From: Sva-07 sp963698435
Lineage (GTDB): Bacteria > Actinomycetota > Acidimicrobiia > Acidimicrobiales > Ilumatobacteraceae
DNA length: 64,000 nucleotides
NCBI GenBank assembly: GCA_963698435.1
Contig: CAVOQV010000007.1
Coordinates: 186,001 to 250,000, forward strand
Direction of reading: 5' to 3'
Shown: piece after piece, positions 8,513 to 17,206 of the stretch
Layout: every line of letters starts with the position of its first letter
How positions within the stretch are numbered: position 1 is the stretch's first letter
Notes under the pieces: generated by a model
Database searches by the model: none
Told to the model about the DNA's origin: nothing
What the model saw: the letters and a program-made list of their open reading frames with translations, nothing else
Made by a program: the position numbers and the translations under genes

Positions 8513-9449
8513 TCAGGTCGGTCGGGGAGCGGCGGCCTTCGTGAGGCGGTCCCGGATCGCGTGCCCGAGTCCTTCGGGCCGCGGCAGGACGGCGATCAGC
8601 GTTGCCACGCCGCGGTCATCGGCGGAGCGCAGCCGGGCGTACAACTCCCGCGCGTAGGTGACGAGGTCGTCGGTCAGGTCGAGGACCTCGGCGCCGACGG
8701 TGCCGGCCCGCAACGCCATCGCATCCTCGGCGGTGTCGACCAGTCGAACCGCGCAGCGTGGCGCGTAGTGCGACGCCAGCATGCCGCTCGCCCGACTCGG
8801 CCCTGATGCGTCGGCCACATCTCCCGCGAGCAGTCGGTGCACGTCCTCGACCGGAATCCCACCGCTGCGCAGGATCTGCGGGGGAGTGCTGGCGCAGTCG
8901 ACGATGGTGCTCTCCACTCCGATCGGGCACGAACCACCGTCGAGGATGACGTCGCGCCGCGGGTCGAGCCGGTCGCCGAGGTCGCGAAGTACGTGCTCGG
9001 CCGTGGTCGGGCTGACGGCACCGAACCGGTTCGCCGACGGGGCGGCCAGCCCGACACCGGCGCGGTGGAGCAGGTCGAGCGCCGTCGGGTGGGCGGGCAC
9101 TCTGAGCCCGACGGTCTCGAGACCCCCGGTGACCTCATCGGGCACGCCTGCCGAGCGGGGCACGATCACCGTGAGCGGCCCCGGCCATGCTGCGTCGACG
9201 AGAAGCCGTGCCGGAGCAGGGACGACGGCGGCCCACTCGTCGATCTGCTCGGACGAGCCGAGGTGGACGATCAGCGGATGATCGGCAGGCCGCCCCTTGA
9301 CCTCGAAGATCCGGGTGACCGCTGTGGGCCTTCGTCGCATCGGCGGCGAGCCCGTAGACGGTCTCGGTCGGCATGGCCACCAGCCCGCCGGAGCGGATCG
9401 CCGCGGCGGCGCGTTCGACATCGGTGGTGACGAGGTCGTCGGTGGCCAT
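8513..9449 (-). CDS. Threonylcarbamoyl-AMP synthase, Sua5 type, frameshifted
   Basis: Makes threonylcarbamoyl-AMP from threonine, bicarbonate and ATP for tRNA t6A37. The YrdC domain begins AAAAIRSGGLVAMPTETVYGLAADAT; near 9320 the frame shifts by one extra base and continues TRIFEVKGRPADHPLIVHLG, then SANRFGAVSPTTAEHV. A C-terminal Sua5 domain follows (RASGMLASHYAPR), so the protein is the long Sua5 form, about 311 aa after correction. It lies 9 bp downstream of the hydrolase gene on the same strand. t6A synthesis is generally essential, so a real inactivating lesion would be surprising. Confidence 0.85.
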
Positions 9450-9458
9450 CGTTCGAGC

Positions 9459-10166
9459 TCAGATGGCGTCGAGGAACTCGAGTGCAGCGTCGAAGAAGCC
9501 GAACGATTCGGTGGTCGCGAAGTGATCGACGTTGCGCAGGGTCTCGCAGCGCCCATTCGGGAAGGCTGCCGCCAGATCGTCACCGGGGTGCACGAAGTCC
9601 CTGTCGCCGACAACCACGAGCACGGGGCAGGTCACCTTGGCGCATCCATCGGGAGTGATCTCCTCCGATGGTGGACGCTTCATGACCGCGGTGAGGGCTT
9701 GGATGTCGTTGCCGGGCTGGTTGGCGTATTGCGTGAACAGCCGGACTGTGTTCTCCAACGTCGACGGATCGCCACCGGCGGCCACGGACTCGAGTCCGGC
9801 GACGATCGCCGCAGTGCCGCTGTCGTCGCGGTGGAAGATGTTCGTGCCGACGCCCGCGAGCACGACCCTGTTGAATCGACCCGGCTCGGCGATGGCCAGG
9901 CGCAGCAGCGTCATCGCGCCGAGTGAGAACCCGATGGCGTCGACGGGCCGGTCGGGGAGCGCCGAAAGCAGACGTTCGGTCAGGTGGGCGTAGGCGTCCG
10001 GGTCATGGGGCTTCGGTGCCGTGCCGTGTCCGAGGAGATCGACACCGATGACGTCGAGCCCCGCGTCCTCGAGGAGGGCGGTGAAGCCGCTGCGTTGCCA
10101 TGTGGACTCGAACGACCCACCCCAACCGTGTACGAGGACGACCGGCGGCGCAGCATGAGAGGTCAT
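9459..10166 (-). CDS. Alpha/beta hydrolase
   Basis: 235-aa alpha/beta-hydrolase. The oxyanion-hole loop is LVHGWGGS, the nucleophile elbow GFSLGAM gives Ser near residue 100, and the late VVGDRDFVHPGDD plus NVDHFA supply the probable acid and His of the triad. Substrate is unknown. It precedes sua5 by 9 bp on the same strand; no functional link is evident. A TAGCCT box 9 nt before the ATG suggests a leaderless transcript. Confidence 0.83.
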   Translation of the reverse strand: MTSHAAPPVVLVHGWGGSFESTWQRSGFTALLEDAGLDVIGVDLLGHGTAPKPHDPDAYAHLTERLLSALPDRPVDAIGFSLGAMTLLRLAIAEPGRFNRVVLAGVGTNIFHRDDSGTAAIVAGLESVAAGGDPSTLENTVRLFTQYANQPGNDIQALTAVMKRPPSEEITPDGCAKVTCPVLVVVGDRDFVHPGDDLAAAFPNGRCETLRNVDHFATTESFGFFDAALEFLDAI

Positions 10167-10175
10167 GGACGCCCA

Positions 10176-10192
10176 AGGCTAGGCCGTAGCCT
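10176..10192. promoter_or_regulatory. Back-to-back -10 boxes for the hydrolase (minus) and guaB1 (plus)
   Basis: AGGCTA at 10176-10181 reads TAGCCT on the minus strand, 9 nt before the hydrolase ATG. TAGCCT at 10187-10192 faces guaB1, about 67 nt upstream of its ATG. The two identical hexamers form an inverted repeat with a 5-bp centre, suggesting a bidirectional promoter. Confidence 0.55.
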
Positions 10193-10259
10193 GTGCTGGC
10201 TCGTCAAGCGAGTCGAGTCGGAGAGGCCAGAGCGGGCCGATCGGCACGAGGAGGAACCC

Positions 10260-11690
10260 ATGCGCATGCTTCACCCCGAACCGGGCTTCGATCTGACCTA
10301 CAGCGACGTCTTCATGGTGCCGAGCCTGTCCGACGTGCCATCGAGGATGAGCGTCGACCTGCGGACCCCCGATGGAATCGGCACGACGATCCCACTGGTG
10401 GTGTCGAACATGACCGCCGTCGCGGGCCGGCGGATGGCCGAGACGGTGGCGCGGCGCGGCGGGATCGCGATCTTGCCGCAGGACATTCCGGTCGACGTGG
10501 TCGCCGGCGTGATCGACTACGTCAAGCGGTGTCACACCGTGTTCGAGACGCCGATCACCCTCGGCCCGGATGCAACCATCGCCGACGCGTTGTCCTTGAT
10601 CCACAAGCGTGCCCACGGGGCGGTCGTGATCGTCGACGACGGCGTGCCGGTCGGGGTTTTCACCGAGCGGGACGGGGACGGCTTCGATCGCTTCACGCAG
10701 CTCTCCAACGTGATGAGTTCCAGCCTGCACATCCTCAGCCCCGACATCGAACCTGCCGCCGCGTTCGATCATCTCGGAAAGAACCGCCTGCGAGTGGCCC
10801 CGGTGGTCGACGACGGCCGATTGCTCGGTGTGATCACCCGTGAAGGAGCACTGCGGTCCACGATCTACCAGCCGGCGGTCGACGCCAATGGGCGTCTGAT
10901 GGTCGGCGTGGCGGTGGGCATCAACGGTGATCCGGCAGGGCGGGCCAAGGAGCTGGTCGGCCACGGCGTCGACATCCTGGTGATCGACACCGCTCACGGT
11001 CACCAGACACGGACGCTGCATGCGATCGAGGCGGTGCGCAACGTGCTGCCGGAGGCGAAGATCGTGGCCGGGAACGTCGTCACCGCTGATGGCACTCGCC
11101 AGTTGGTCGAGGCAGGCGCAGACATCGTCAAGGTCGGCGTCGGCCCCGGAGCGATGTGCACCACGCGGATGATGACCGGTGTCGGGCGACCGCAGTTCTC
11201 GGCGGTTCTCGAGTGCGCGGAGGAGGCGCGGCGCCTCGACCGCCACGTCTGGGCCGATGGTGGCGTGCGCTTCCCTCGCGACGTGGCGCTGGCGCTCGCA
11301 GGTGGGGCCGCGAACGTGATGTTCGGCTCCTGGCTGGCAGGAACGCACGAATCGGCCGCCGACACGTTGCGCGATTCGGATGGACGGCTCTACAAGGAGA
11401 GCTTCGGCATGGCCTCGAACCGGGCGGTCAAGCACCGCACCCAGGGTGACCACGGTTTCGAGCGCGCCCGCAAGGAACTGTTCGAGGAAGGAATCAGCAC
11501 GTCGCGGATGTATCTCGATCCGGAACATCCGAGCGTCGAGGACATCATCGACCAGATCGTTGCCGGGCTTCGCTCGGCGTGCACGTACGCCGGTGCCGAT
11601 TCGATTCCTGCGTTCCAGCAACGTGCTGTCGTCGGTGTGCAGAGCAGCGCCGGCTACGACGAGGGCCGGCCGCTCGGAGTGTCGTGGTGA
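10260..11690 (+). CDS. guaB1: GuaB1-family IMP dehydrogenase-related protein (probable GMP reductase)
   Basis: 476-aa IMPDH/GMPR-fold enzyme with two CBS repeats at about residues 95-205 (FETPITLGPDATIADAL, MSSSLHILSPDIEPAAAFDHL) inserted in the TIM barrel. The catalytic loop GVGPGAMCTTRMMTGVG carries the active-site Cys. In mycobacteria the GuaB1 paralogue was shown to act as GMP reductase (GMP to IMP, NADPH), with the CBS domains sensing nucleotides; that role is inferred here. The ATG at 10260 follows a strong GAGGAGG. It overlaps cmk by 4 bp, linking purine salvage with pyrimidine nucleotide synthesis. Confidence 0.88.
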   Translation: MRMLHPEPGFDLTYSDVFMVPSLSDVPSRMSVDLRTPDGIGTTIPLVVSNMTAVAGRRMAETVARRGGIAILPQDIPVDVVAGVIDYVKRCHTVFETPITLGPDATIADALSLIHKRAHGAVVIVDDGVPVGVFTERDGDGFDRFTQLSNVMSSSLHILSPDIEPAAAFDHLGKNRLRVAPVVDDGRLLGVITREGALRSTIYQPAVDANGRLMVGVAVGINGDPAGRAKELVGHGVDILVIDTAHGHQTRTLHAIEAVRNVLPEAKIVAGNVVTADGTRQLVEAGADIVKVGVGPGAMCTTRMMTGVGRPQFSAVLECAEEARRLDRHVWADGGVRFPRDVALALAGGAANVMFGSWLAGTHESAADTLRDSDGRLYKESFGMASNRAVKHRTQGDHGFERARKELFEEGISTSRMYLDPEHPSVEDIIDQIVAGLRSACTYAGADSIPAFQQRAVVGVQSSAGYDEGRPLGVSW

Positions 11691-12355
11691 GTTCGTCGAG
11701 CGCTCCCGACGGCTCCGGGACGCCGATGGTGATCGCCATCGACGGACCAGCGGGCGCCGGCAAGAGCACGGTCGGCCGTGCGGTCGCGTCCCGGCTCGGC
11801 CTCGAGTACCTCGACACGGGGGCGATGTATCGGGCGGTCACGTTCGCGGCGCTGCGCCGCGGCATCGATCCCGCTGACGAGGACGATGTCGCAGCCCTGG
11901 CAACAAGCGTCGAGCTGAGCCTCGAGGGTGCGGCCGTCGTGGTCGACGGCGTCGACGCGACCGTGGAGATCCGGGGTCGGGAGGTGACGGCTGCTGTCAG
12001 CGCAGTGGCGGCCAACAGTCGAGTGCGATCGGAGTTGGTGCGTCGTCAGCGGGCATGGGTCGCAACACACGGTGGTGGGGTTGTGGAAGGGCGCGACATC
12101 GGCTCGGTGGTGTTCCCCGACGCAACCTTGAAGTTGTTCATCACGGCGTCGCCCCGCGTCCGCGCCGAGCGGCGCGTCGCGGAGATCGGTGGCGACGTGG
12201 CCGAGGTCGAAGCGTCGATCATCGAACGCGATCGCAAGGACTCGACACGAACCGTCAGCCCGCTCACGGAGACGTCAGACGCCGTCACCGTCGACACGAC
12301 GGGACTGTCGATCGATCAGGTCGTCGAACGTGTGATGGAGTTGATCCCACGATGA
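11687..12355 (+). CDS. cmk: Cytidylate kinase
   Basis: Phosphorylates CMP and dCMP to the diphosphates using ATP, 222 aa. P-loop IDGPAGAGKSTVG at about residues 17-29; LDTGAMYRAV and the CMP-binding GRDIGSVVFPDATLKLFITAS; LID region RDRKDSTRTVSPL. The GTG at 11687 overlaps the guaB1 stop by 4 bp. An ATG at 11726 would start immediately before VIAIDGPAG and is an alternative start. The stop overlaps the next gene (ATGA). Confidence 0.92.
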   Translation: MSSSSAPDGSGTPMVIAIDGPAGAGKSTVGRAVASRLGLEYLDTGAMYRAVTFAALRRGIDPADEDDVAALATSVELSLEGAAVVVDGVDATVEIRGREVTAAVSAVAANSRVRSELVRRQRAWVATHGGGVVEGRDIGSVVFPDATLKLFITASPRVRAERRVAEIGGDVAEVEASIIERDRKDSTRTVSPLTETSDAVTVDTTGLSIDQVVERVMELIPR

Positions 12356-13026
12356 CCAAGCCGCAGACCCGATTCGCGTCCGATTCTCGGGCGAGCCTGC
12401 TCACCTACCGGGCGTTCCGGTCGCTCGTGTGTTGGTTCACGCAGGTCTTCACCCGCATGCACATCGACGGTCGCGACCGCCTGCCGCGCCGTGGGGCCTA
12501 CGTGCTCGCGCCAGTGCATCGCAGCTACGTCGACACGCCGATCGTCGCGTGCGTCACCACTCGTCGCATCCGCTTCATGGGGAAACAGGAGATGTGGAAA
12601 TACCCGAGGCTGGGCTGGCTGTTCTCGGCGTTGGGTGCGTTTCCCGTCAATCGTGGGACAGCGGACCGTGAGGCCTTCGTGCGATGCATCACGGTGCTCG
12701 AACACGGCGAGCCACTGGTGCTCTTTCCCGAGGGTGAACGAAAAGACGGTCCCCGGATCCACCCGCTCTTCGACGGAGCGGCATATGTCGCGGCGCGCGC
12801 GGGCGTGCCGATCGTGCCGGTCGGGATCGGCGGATCGGCCAGGGTGATGCCGCGCCACGCCAGGATGATTCATCCGAAGAAGGTGCATGTCGTCATCGGT
12901 GAACCGTTCACCGTCGAGGTGTCCGAGTCGGGCCGCGCGTCACGCCGCGCGATCAGCGAGGCCTCCGAACGGCTTGCGATCGAGTTGCAGGCGCTGTTCG
13001 ATCTCGCTGAGTCCCGCGTCGGGTGA
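12352..13026 (+). CDS. 1-acyl-sn-glycerol-3-phosphate acyltransferase (PlsC-like)
   Basis: 224-aa membrane-associated acyltransferase of the LPLAT superfamily, expected to acylate lysophosphatidate in phospholipid synthesis. Motif I is APVHRSYVDTPI (HX4D with H near 57), motif II AFPVNRGTADREAF, motif III LVLFPEGERKDG and motif IV VPIVPVGIGG. The cmk-plsC order, often with der, is common in actinobacteria. ATG overlaps the cmk stop by 4 bp. Confidence 0.87.
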   Translation: MTKPQTRFASDSRASLLTYRAFRSLVCWFTQVFTRMHIDGRDRLPRRGAYVLAPVHRSYVDTPIVACVTTRRIRFMGKQEMWKYPRLGWLFSALGAFPVNRGTADREAFVRCITVLEHGEPLVLFPEGERKDGPRIHPLFDGAAYVAARAGVPIVPVGIGGSARVMPRHARMIHPKKVHVVIGEPFTVEVSESGRASRRAISEASERLAIELQALFDLAESRVG

Positions 13027-13044
13027 GCGTCCTCGCGGTCGCTG

Positions 13045-13066
13045 CACCGGCATCGTTCACCCGGTG
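13045..13066. terminator. Weak hairpin between convergent plsC and M18 peptidase genes
   Basis: CACCGG (13045-13050) can pair with CCGGTG (13061-13066). It overlaps the last codons of the minus-strand peptidase and has no U run, so it is only a candidate terminator. Confidence 0.3.
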
Positions 13067-14328
13067 AGGAACTCCTGCAGCGCGGTGGCGAGGTGGCCCG
13101 GATCGTCGCTGCCGCACAGCTCGCGTGCCGAATGCATCGAGAGCTGTGGCACCCCTACGTCGACGGTGGCGATGCCGAGTCGCGTGGCCGTGATGGGTCC
13201 GATCGTCGATCCGCACGGCATGTTGTTGCGCGACACGAACACCTGCCACGGCACGCCGGCACGTTCGCATGCTCGCTGGAAGGCGGCCGCAGTGCTGCCG
13301 GAAGTGGCATAGCGCTGGTTCGAGTTGACCTTGATGGCGGGGCCGGCGTTCACGATCGGCCGGTGACCGGGCTCGTGTCGTTCGGGATAGTTCGGATGCA
13401 CCGCGTGCGCGTTGTCGGCTGACACGCACGACGAGGTGGCCAGCGCCCGGGCCAGGTCCTCGGAGCTGCCGCCACGTACCGCAACGATCCTCGACAGCAC
13501 CGATTCGAGGAAGGGGCCGGCGGCGCCGGTGTTGCTCGACGAACCCACTTCCTCGTGATCGTTCAACACCGCGAACGCGACCTGGTCGCGCGGTGACGAT
13601 GCGGTGAGCGCGGTGACGGCCGCCCAGCACGACACCTGGTTGTCGAGTCGGCCCGAGGCGATCAGGGAGTGGTCGGCGCCGATGACGGAGGCGCCCTGCA
13701 CGTCGTACAGGCACAGCTCCCACCACGCAGGTTCGCTCGACATCTCGCCGGCCTCGCGAACCCACGAGGCGAACTCGCCGGTCGTCGACGCGCCGACCCC
13801 CCAGACCGGGGTGAGATGCTGTTGCGTGTCGAGGGTGAGTCCCGCAGCGTTCACGTCGCGATCCAGGTGTACCGCGAGCTGTGGGACGCGCGCGACCGGT
13901 TCGGCGACGTTCAGCAACGACACCGAACCGTCTGCGCCGACGACCCGCCCGGCGATGCCGAGGTCACGATCGAGCCAGCTGTTGTTCAGGATCCCGCCGT
14001 AGACCTCGACGGCGAGCTGCTTCCAACCGTGACCACCGGTGTCCGGGTGCGGCTTGACCCGAAGGCATGGCGAATCGGTGTGTGCGCCGACGAGGCGAAA
14101 GGGTGCGTGGGCCGGGGATTCCTCGGTCGGAAGGCGCCACGCGATGATCGCTCCCGAGCGAACGACGTAGCCCGCTGCGGGGAGGTCGGTCCAGGCGTCG
14201 GACTCGTCGAGCCGAACGAATCCGGCGAGGCGATCGATGGCGGATTCGACTGCGTGCCATGGTGACGGTGAGGCGTCGAGGAAGTCGATCAGGTCGGTCA
14301 CGCCGCGGTCGGCGTCGGAACTGGTCAT
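13057..14328 (-). CDS. apeB: M18 family aminopeptidase
   Basis: 423-aa zinc aminopeptidase of the M18 (aspartyl/leucyl aminopeptidase I) family. Metal-site segments are visible: GAHTDSPCLRVKPHPD (His and Asp ligands), LNDHEEVGSSSNTGAAG with the catalytic Glu pair, SADNAHAVHPNY, and the C-terminal MHSARELCGSDD with the last His ligand. It removes acidic or other N-terminal residues from peptides in the cytoplasm. It lies 3 bp downstream of the phosphatase gene on the same strand, so the two are one operon. Confidence 0.9.
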   Translation of the reverse strand: MTSSDADRGVTDLIDFLDASPSPWHAVESAIDRLAGFVRLDESDAWTDLPAAGYVVRSGAIIAWRLPTEESPAHAPFRLVGAHTDSPCLRVKPHPDTGGHGWKQLAVEVYGGILNNSWLDRDLGIAGRVVGADGSVSLLNVAEPVARVPQLAVHLDRDVNAAGLTLDTQQHLTPVWGVGASTTGEFASWVREAGEMSSEPAWWELCLYDVQGASVIGADHSLIASGRLDNQVSCWAAVTALTASSPRDQVAFAVLNDHEEVGSSSNTGAAGPFLESVLSRIVAVRGGSSEDLARALATSSCVSADNAHAVHPNYPERHEPGHRPIVNAGPAIKVNSNQRYATSGSTAAAFQRACERAGVPWQVFVSRNNMPCGSTIGPITATRLGIATVDVGVPQLSMHSARELCGSDDPGHLATALQEFLTG

Positions 14329-14331
14329 CGG

Positions 14332-14955
14332 TCAGCCACGCTGGAACAGGCCCATCGGCAGGCCGGTGCCACGCAGATGGCTGGTCTCGTTGACGGTCAC
14401 GATCGAGCGTTCCCCACTCGATGCAGCAGCCACCCGGTTGATCGAGGTGTAGTTCGGGTAGAAGAAGCCGCGGGCGAATTCGCCGAGACCCAGGATGTGC
14501 GACAGGTAGCCGTTGATGATCCCGCCGTGGCAGACCACGGCCACCTTTTCACCGCGGTGGTCATCGACGATGGCTTCGACCGCGTCGAGTACTCGGGCTC
14601 GGAAGTCCTCCTCGGATTCGTCCGAGGACCATTCCCCGGCCAACATCGCATGCCAGCGGGGATCGTTGGCGGCCTTGAGTTCCTCCACCGGCACGTACTC
14701 CGGGCTGTTCTGGTCCCATTCGGCCACACCCGGAGAGATCCGGATCTCCATCTGCAACCGCTCGGCGAGTGGCTCGGCGGTCTGTCTCGCCCGCGCCATC
14801 GGGCTCGCATAGACGGCATCGATGTGCTCCGACTCGAGATACTGGGCGAGAAGTTCGGCCTGTCGGAGGCCGTCGGGCGCGAGCTCGGGATCCGCCGCGC
14901 CCTCGGTGAGTTCGCGTCGTACCGGTAGGCCATGGCGGATGATGAGCAGTTCCAT
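14332..14955 (-). CDS. Histidine phosphatase family protein
   Basis: 207-aa member of the phosphoglycerate-mutase-like superfamily. The catalytic RHG motif is at the N-terminus (LLIIRHGLPV), the second arginine in ASPMARARQTAEPL near residue 57, and the second catalytic His in VAVVCHGGIINGYL. Substrate is unknown: members include mutases, sugar phosphatases and alpha-ribazole phosphatases. It is first in an operon with the M18 peptidase and divergent from pyk across only 20 bp. Confidence 0.85.
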   Translation of the reverse strand: MELLIIRHGLPVRRELTEGAADPELAPDGLRQAELLAQYLESEHIDAVYASPMARARQTAEPLAERLQMEIRISPGVAEWDQNSPEYVPVEELKAANDPRWHAMLAGEWSSDESEEDFRARVLDAVEAIVDDHRGEKVAVVCHGGIINGYLSHILGLGEFARGFFYPNYTSINRVAAASSGERSIVTVNETSHLRGTGLPMGLFQRG

Positions 14956-14975
14956 TGTGAGATAGACAAGCAGAT

Positions 14976-16430
14976 ATGACCGGGCGAACGAAGATCGTGG
15001 CGACCATCGGACCCGCGAGCGACTCGGTCGAGGTGCTCGGCCGGCTGATCGAGGAAGGCGCCGATGTCATGCGCTTGAACCTCAGCCACGGAACGCTCGA
15101 CGAGCACCTCGAGGTCCTGGCACGAATCCGATCGGTGGCGGCCGGGCTCGCACGACCTGTCGCCGTGCTCGCTGATCTGCCGGGGCCGAAGATTCGTGCT
15201 GGCGCGTTTCCCGACGGCGGCGTCCTGCTCGGCACCGGTGCGACGGTGCAACTCGTCAGCGGCAACGGGCCGAGTGACGACCGTCGCATCGAGGTCGACT
15301 ACCCGACACTCCTCGAGGATCTCGCGGTGGGCGCGAGGGTGCAGCTCGGCGACGGCGCGATCGCCATGCGGGTCGTCGAGGTCACCGACGAGTTCGCCAC
15401 CGCCCAGGTCGAGACCGGGGGTGAGGCAACCGGACGGCCGGGCGTGCACCTTGCCTCCGACCGCCTGCGCTTGCCATCGCCGACAGTGCAGGACCTCGTG
15501 CTCGCCGAGGCCGTCGCAGCCGCCGGCGTCGAGTTCATCGCCGTGTCCTTCGTCCGTTCTCCGGGCGACATCGAGCAGGTGCGCGAGGTGGTCGGCGACC
15601 GAGCGCAGTTGGTGGCGAAGATGGAGACCAGCGCATCAGTCGAGCACCTCCACGAGATCATCGCGGCCACCGATGTGGTCATGGTGGCGCGAGGCGATCT
15701 CGGCATCGACTGCCCGATCGAGGACGTCCCGCACCTGCAGAAGCGGATCATCCGCCACTGCGTCGAAGCGGGCGTGCCGGTGATCACCGCGACTCAGATG
15801 CTCGAATCGATGATCACCGCACCGTCGCCGACACGGGCCGAGGTCAGCGACGTCGCCAATGCCGTCTTCGACGGCACCGACGCCGTCATGCTGTCCGGCG
15901 AGACCGCAATCGGGCACGACCCGGCGGCCGTCGTGCGCACGATGGCGTCCGTTGCCGAGCGAGCAGAGGCGGAGGCCTCGTATCGGCAGTGGGCGGACCG
16001 ACTCGGGCGGGTGCAGCGCCTGTCGCATCACGAGCAGATGTCGAACATCGACGCGATCACCGCCGCGCTCACCCACGCTGCGTCACGCGCGGCGCACGAC
16101 GCCGAAGTGACCGCAATCCTCTGTTGCACCCGCAGTGGGCGCACGGCTCGGGCGATGGCTCGTTTTCGCCCGACCGCAGCAATGATCGGGCTGTCGCCAA
16201 CTCCTCGTGTCGTCCGATCGATGGCGCTGAGCTGGGGCGTGACACCGCTCGAAGTCGACCTCTACGGCACGACCGACGAGATGGTGTGGTTCGCCGTGGA
16301 GACCGCTCTGCAGGCCGGCCTGATCGCACCGGGCGACCGTGTCCTGGTGCTCGCTGGAGCTCCCGGACCGAACCGCGAGCGGTCAGCACACGCGCCGACC
16401 GATGTGCTCAGAATCGTCAGCGTCGACTGA
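14976..16430 (+). CDS. pyk: Pyruvate kinase
   Basis: Last step of glycolysis, phosphoenolpyruvate plus ADP to pyruvate plus ATP, 484 aa. Visible: KIVATIGPAS at the N-terminus, substrate-site MRLNLSHG, the B domain between about residues 70 and 165, AVSFVRSPGD, metal-binding MVARGDLGID and the conserved ITATQMLESMI followed by RAEVSDVANAV. A regulatory C-domain is present. The ATG at 14976 begins TGRTKIVATIGP, matching family starts. The stop overlaps the next gene's ATG. Confidence 0.95.
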   Translation: MTGRTKIVATIGPASDSVEVLGRLIEEGADVMRLNLSHGTLDEHLEVLARIRSVAAGLARPVAVLADLPGPKIRAGAFPDGGVLLGTGATVQLVSGNGPSDDRRIEVDYPTLLEDLAVGARVQLGDGAIAMRVVEVTDEFATAQVETGGEATGRPGVHLASDRLRLPSPTVQDLVLAEAVAAAGVEFIAVSFVRSPGDIEQVREVVGDRAQLVAKMETSASVEHLHEIIAATDVVMVARGDLGIDCPIEDVPHLQKRIIRHCVEAGVPVITATQMLESMITAPSPTRAEVSDVANAVFDGTDAVMLSGETAIGHDPAAVVRTMASVAERAEAEASYRQWADRLGRVQRLSHHEQMSNIDAITAALTHAASRAAHDAEVTAILCCTRSGRTARAMARFRPTAAMIGLSPTPRVVRSMALSWGVTPLEVDLYGTTDEMVWFAVETALQAGLIAPGDRVLVLAGAPGPNRERSAHAPTDVLRIVSVD

Positions 16431-17206
16431 TGGCGGTGTGGTTCGACGTCGCCGGCGACGAGGCGTCGCCTCCTGTCGCGGTGGTGCACGGATCGATGGA
16501 CCGGTCGGCCGGTCTGCTGCGACTCAGCCGTCGGCTCGACTCGACACATCGGGTGATCCGCTACGACCGTCGTGGCTACGGCCGTTCCGTCGACGTCGGT
16601 CCGCCGTGGACGGTCGAGGCCAACATCGATGACCTCGAGGCCGTCCTCGTGGCGTGCGCCTCGGAGCCGTCGGTCGTCGTCGGCCACAGCTTCGGCGGCA
16701 ACGTCGCGCTCGGGCTCGCGGCTCGACGTCCCGACCTCGTGGCAGCCGTCGTGGTGTACGAGACACCGTTGTCGTGGCTCGATTGGTGGCCGGACAACTC
16801 GGCCGGCGCCGCGGCGATGGCGGCCGACGATCCCGGTGACGCCGCCGAGGCGTTCATGCGCCGCCTCGTCGGCGACGCCGTCTGGGAACGCCTGCCGGCA
16901 CCCAAGCGTGCCGAGCGTCGTGCCGAAGGTGCCGCAATGGTGGGCGAACTGGCCGACCTGCGCCGCCGGGCGCCGTGGGACGGCTCAGAGATCGACGTGC
17001 CGGTGCTGGCGCTGCGCGGCGAGCACGCTCGTCCGCACCACCGGACCGCGGCGGAGCACCTACCGACGATGATCCCGCGCTGCCGGGTCGCACTGGTGGC
17101 CGGCGCGGGTCACGCCGGACCGCACACGCACCCCGATGCCGTCGCAGCTGCGATGTCGCCGCTTCTGGCATCGCTCAGCGGAGACGCGACGTCGGCCGCC
17201 GGCTGA
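16430..17206 (+). CDS. Alpha/beta hydrolase
   Basis: 258-aa alpha/beta-hydrolase. VVHGSMDRS is the oxyanion loop, VIRYDRRGYGRS a typical following segment, and VVGHSFGGNVAL holds the nucleophile Ser near residue 85; VLALRGEHA and GAGHAGPHTH give the likely acid and His. Substrate unknown. ATG overlaps the pyk stop by one base (TGATG), so it is translationally coupled to pyk. Its last 32 bp overlap the convergent MFS gene. Confidence 0.82.
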   Translation: MAVWFDVAGDEASPPVAVVHGSMDRSAGLLRLSRRLDSTHRVIRYDRRGYGRSVDVGPPWTVEANIDDLEAVLVACASEPSVVVGHSFGGNVALGLAARRPDLVAAVVVYETPLSWLDWWPDNSAGAAAMAADDPGDAAEAFMRRLVGDAVWERLPAPKRAERRAEGAAMVGELADLRRRAPWDGSEIDVPVLALRGEHARPHHRTAAEHLPTMIPRCRVALVAGAGHAGPHTHPDAVAAAMSPLLASLSGDATSAAG

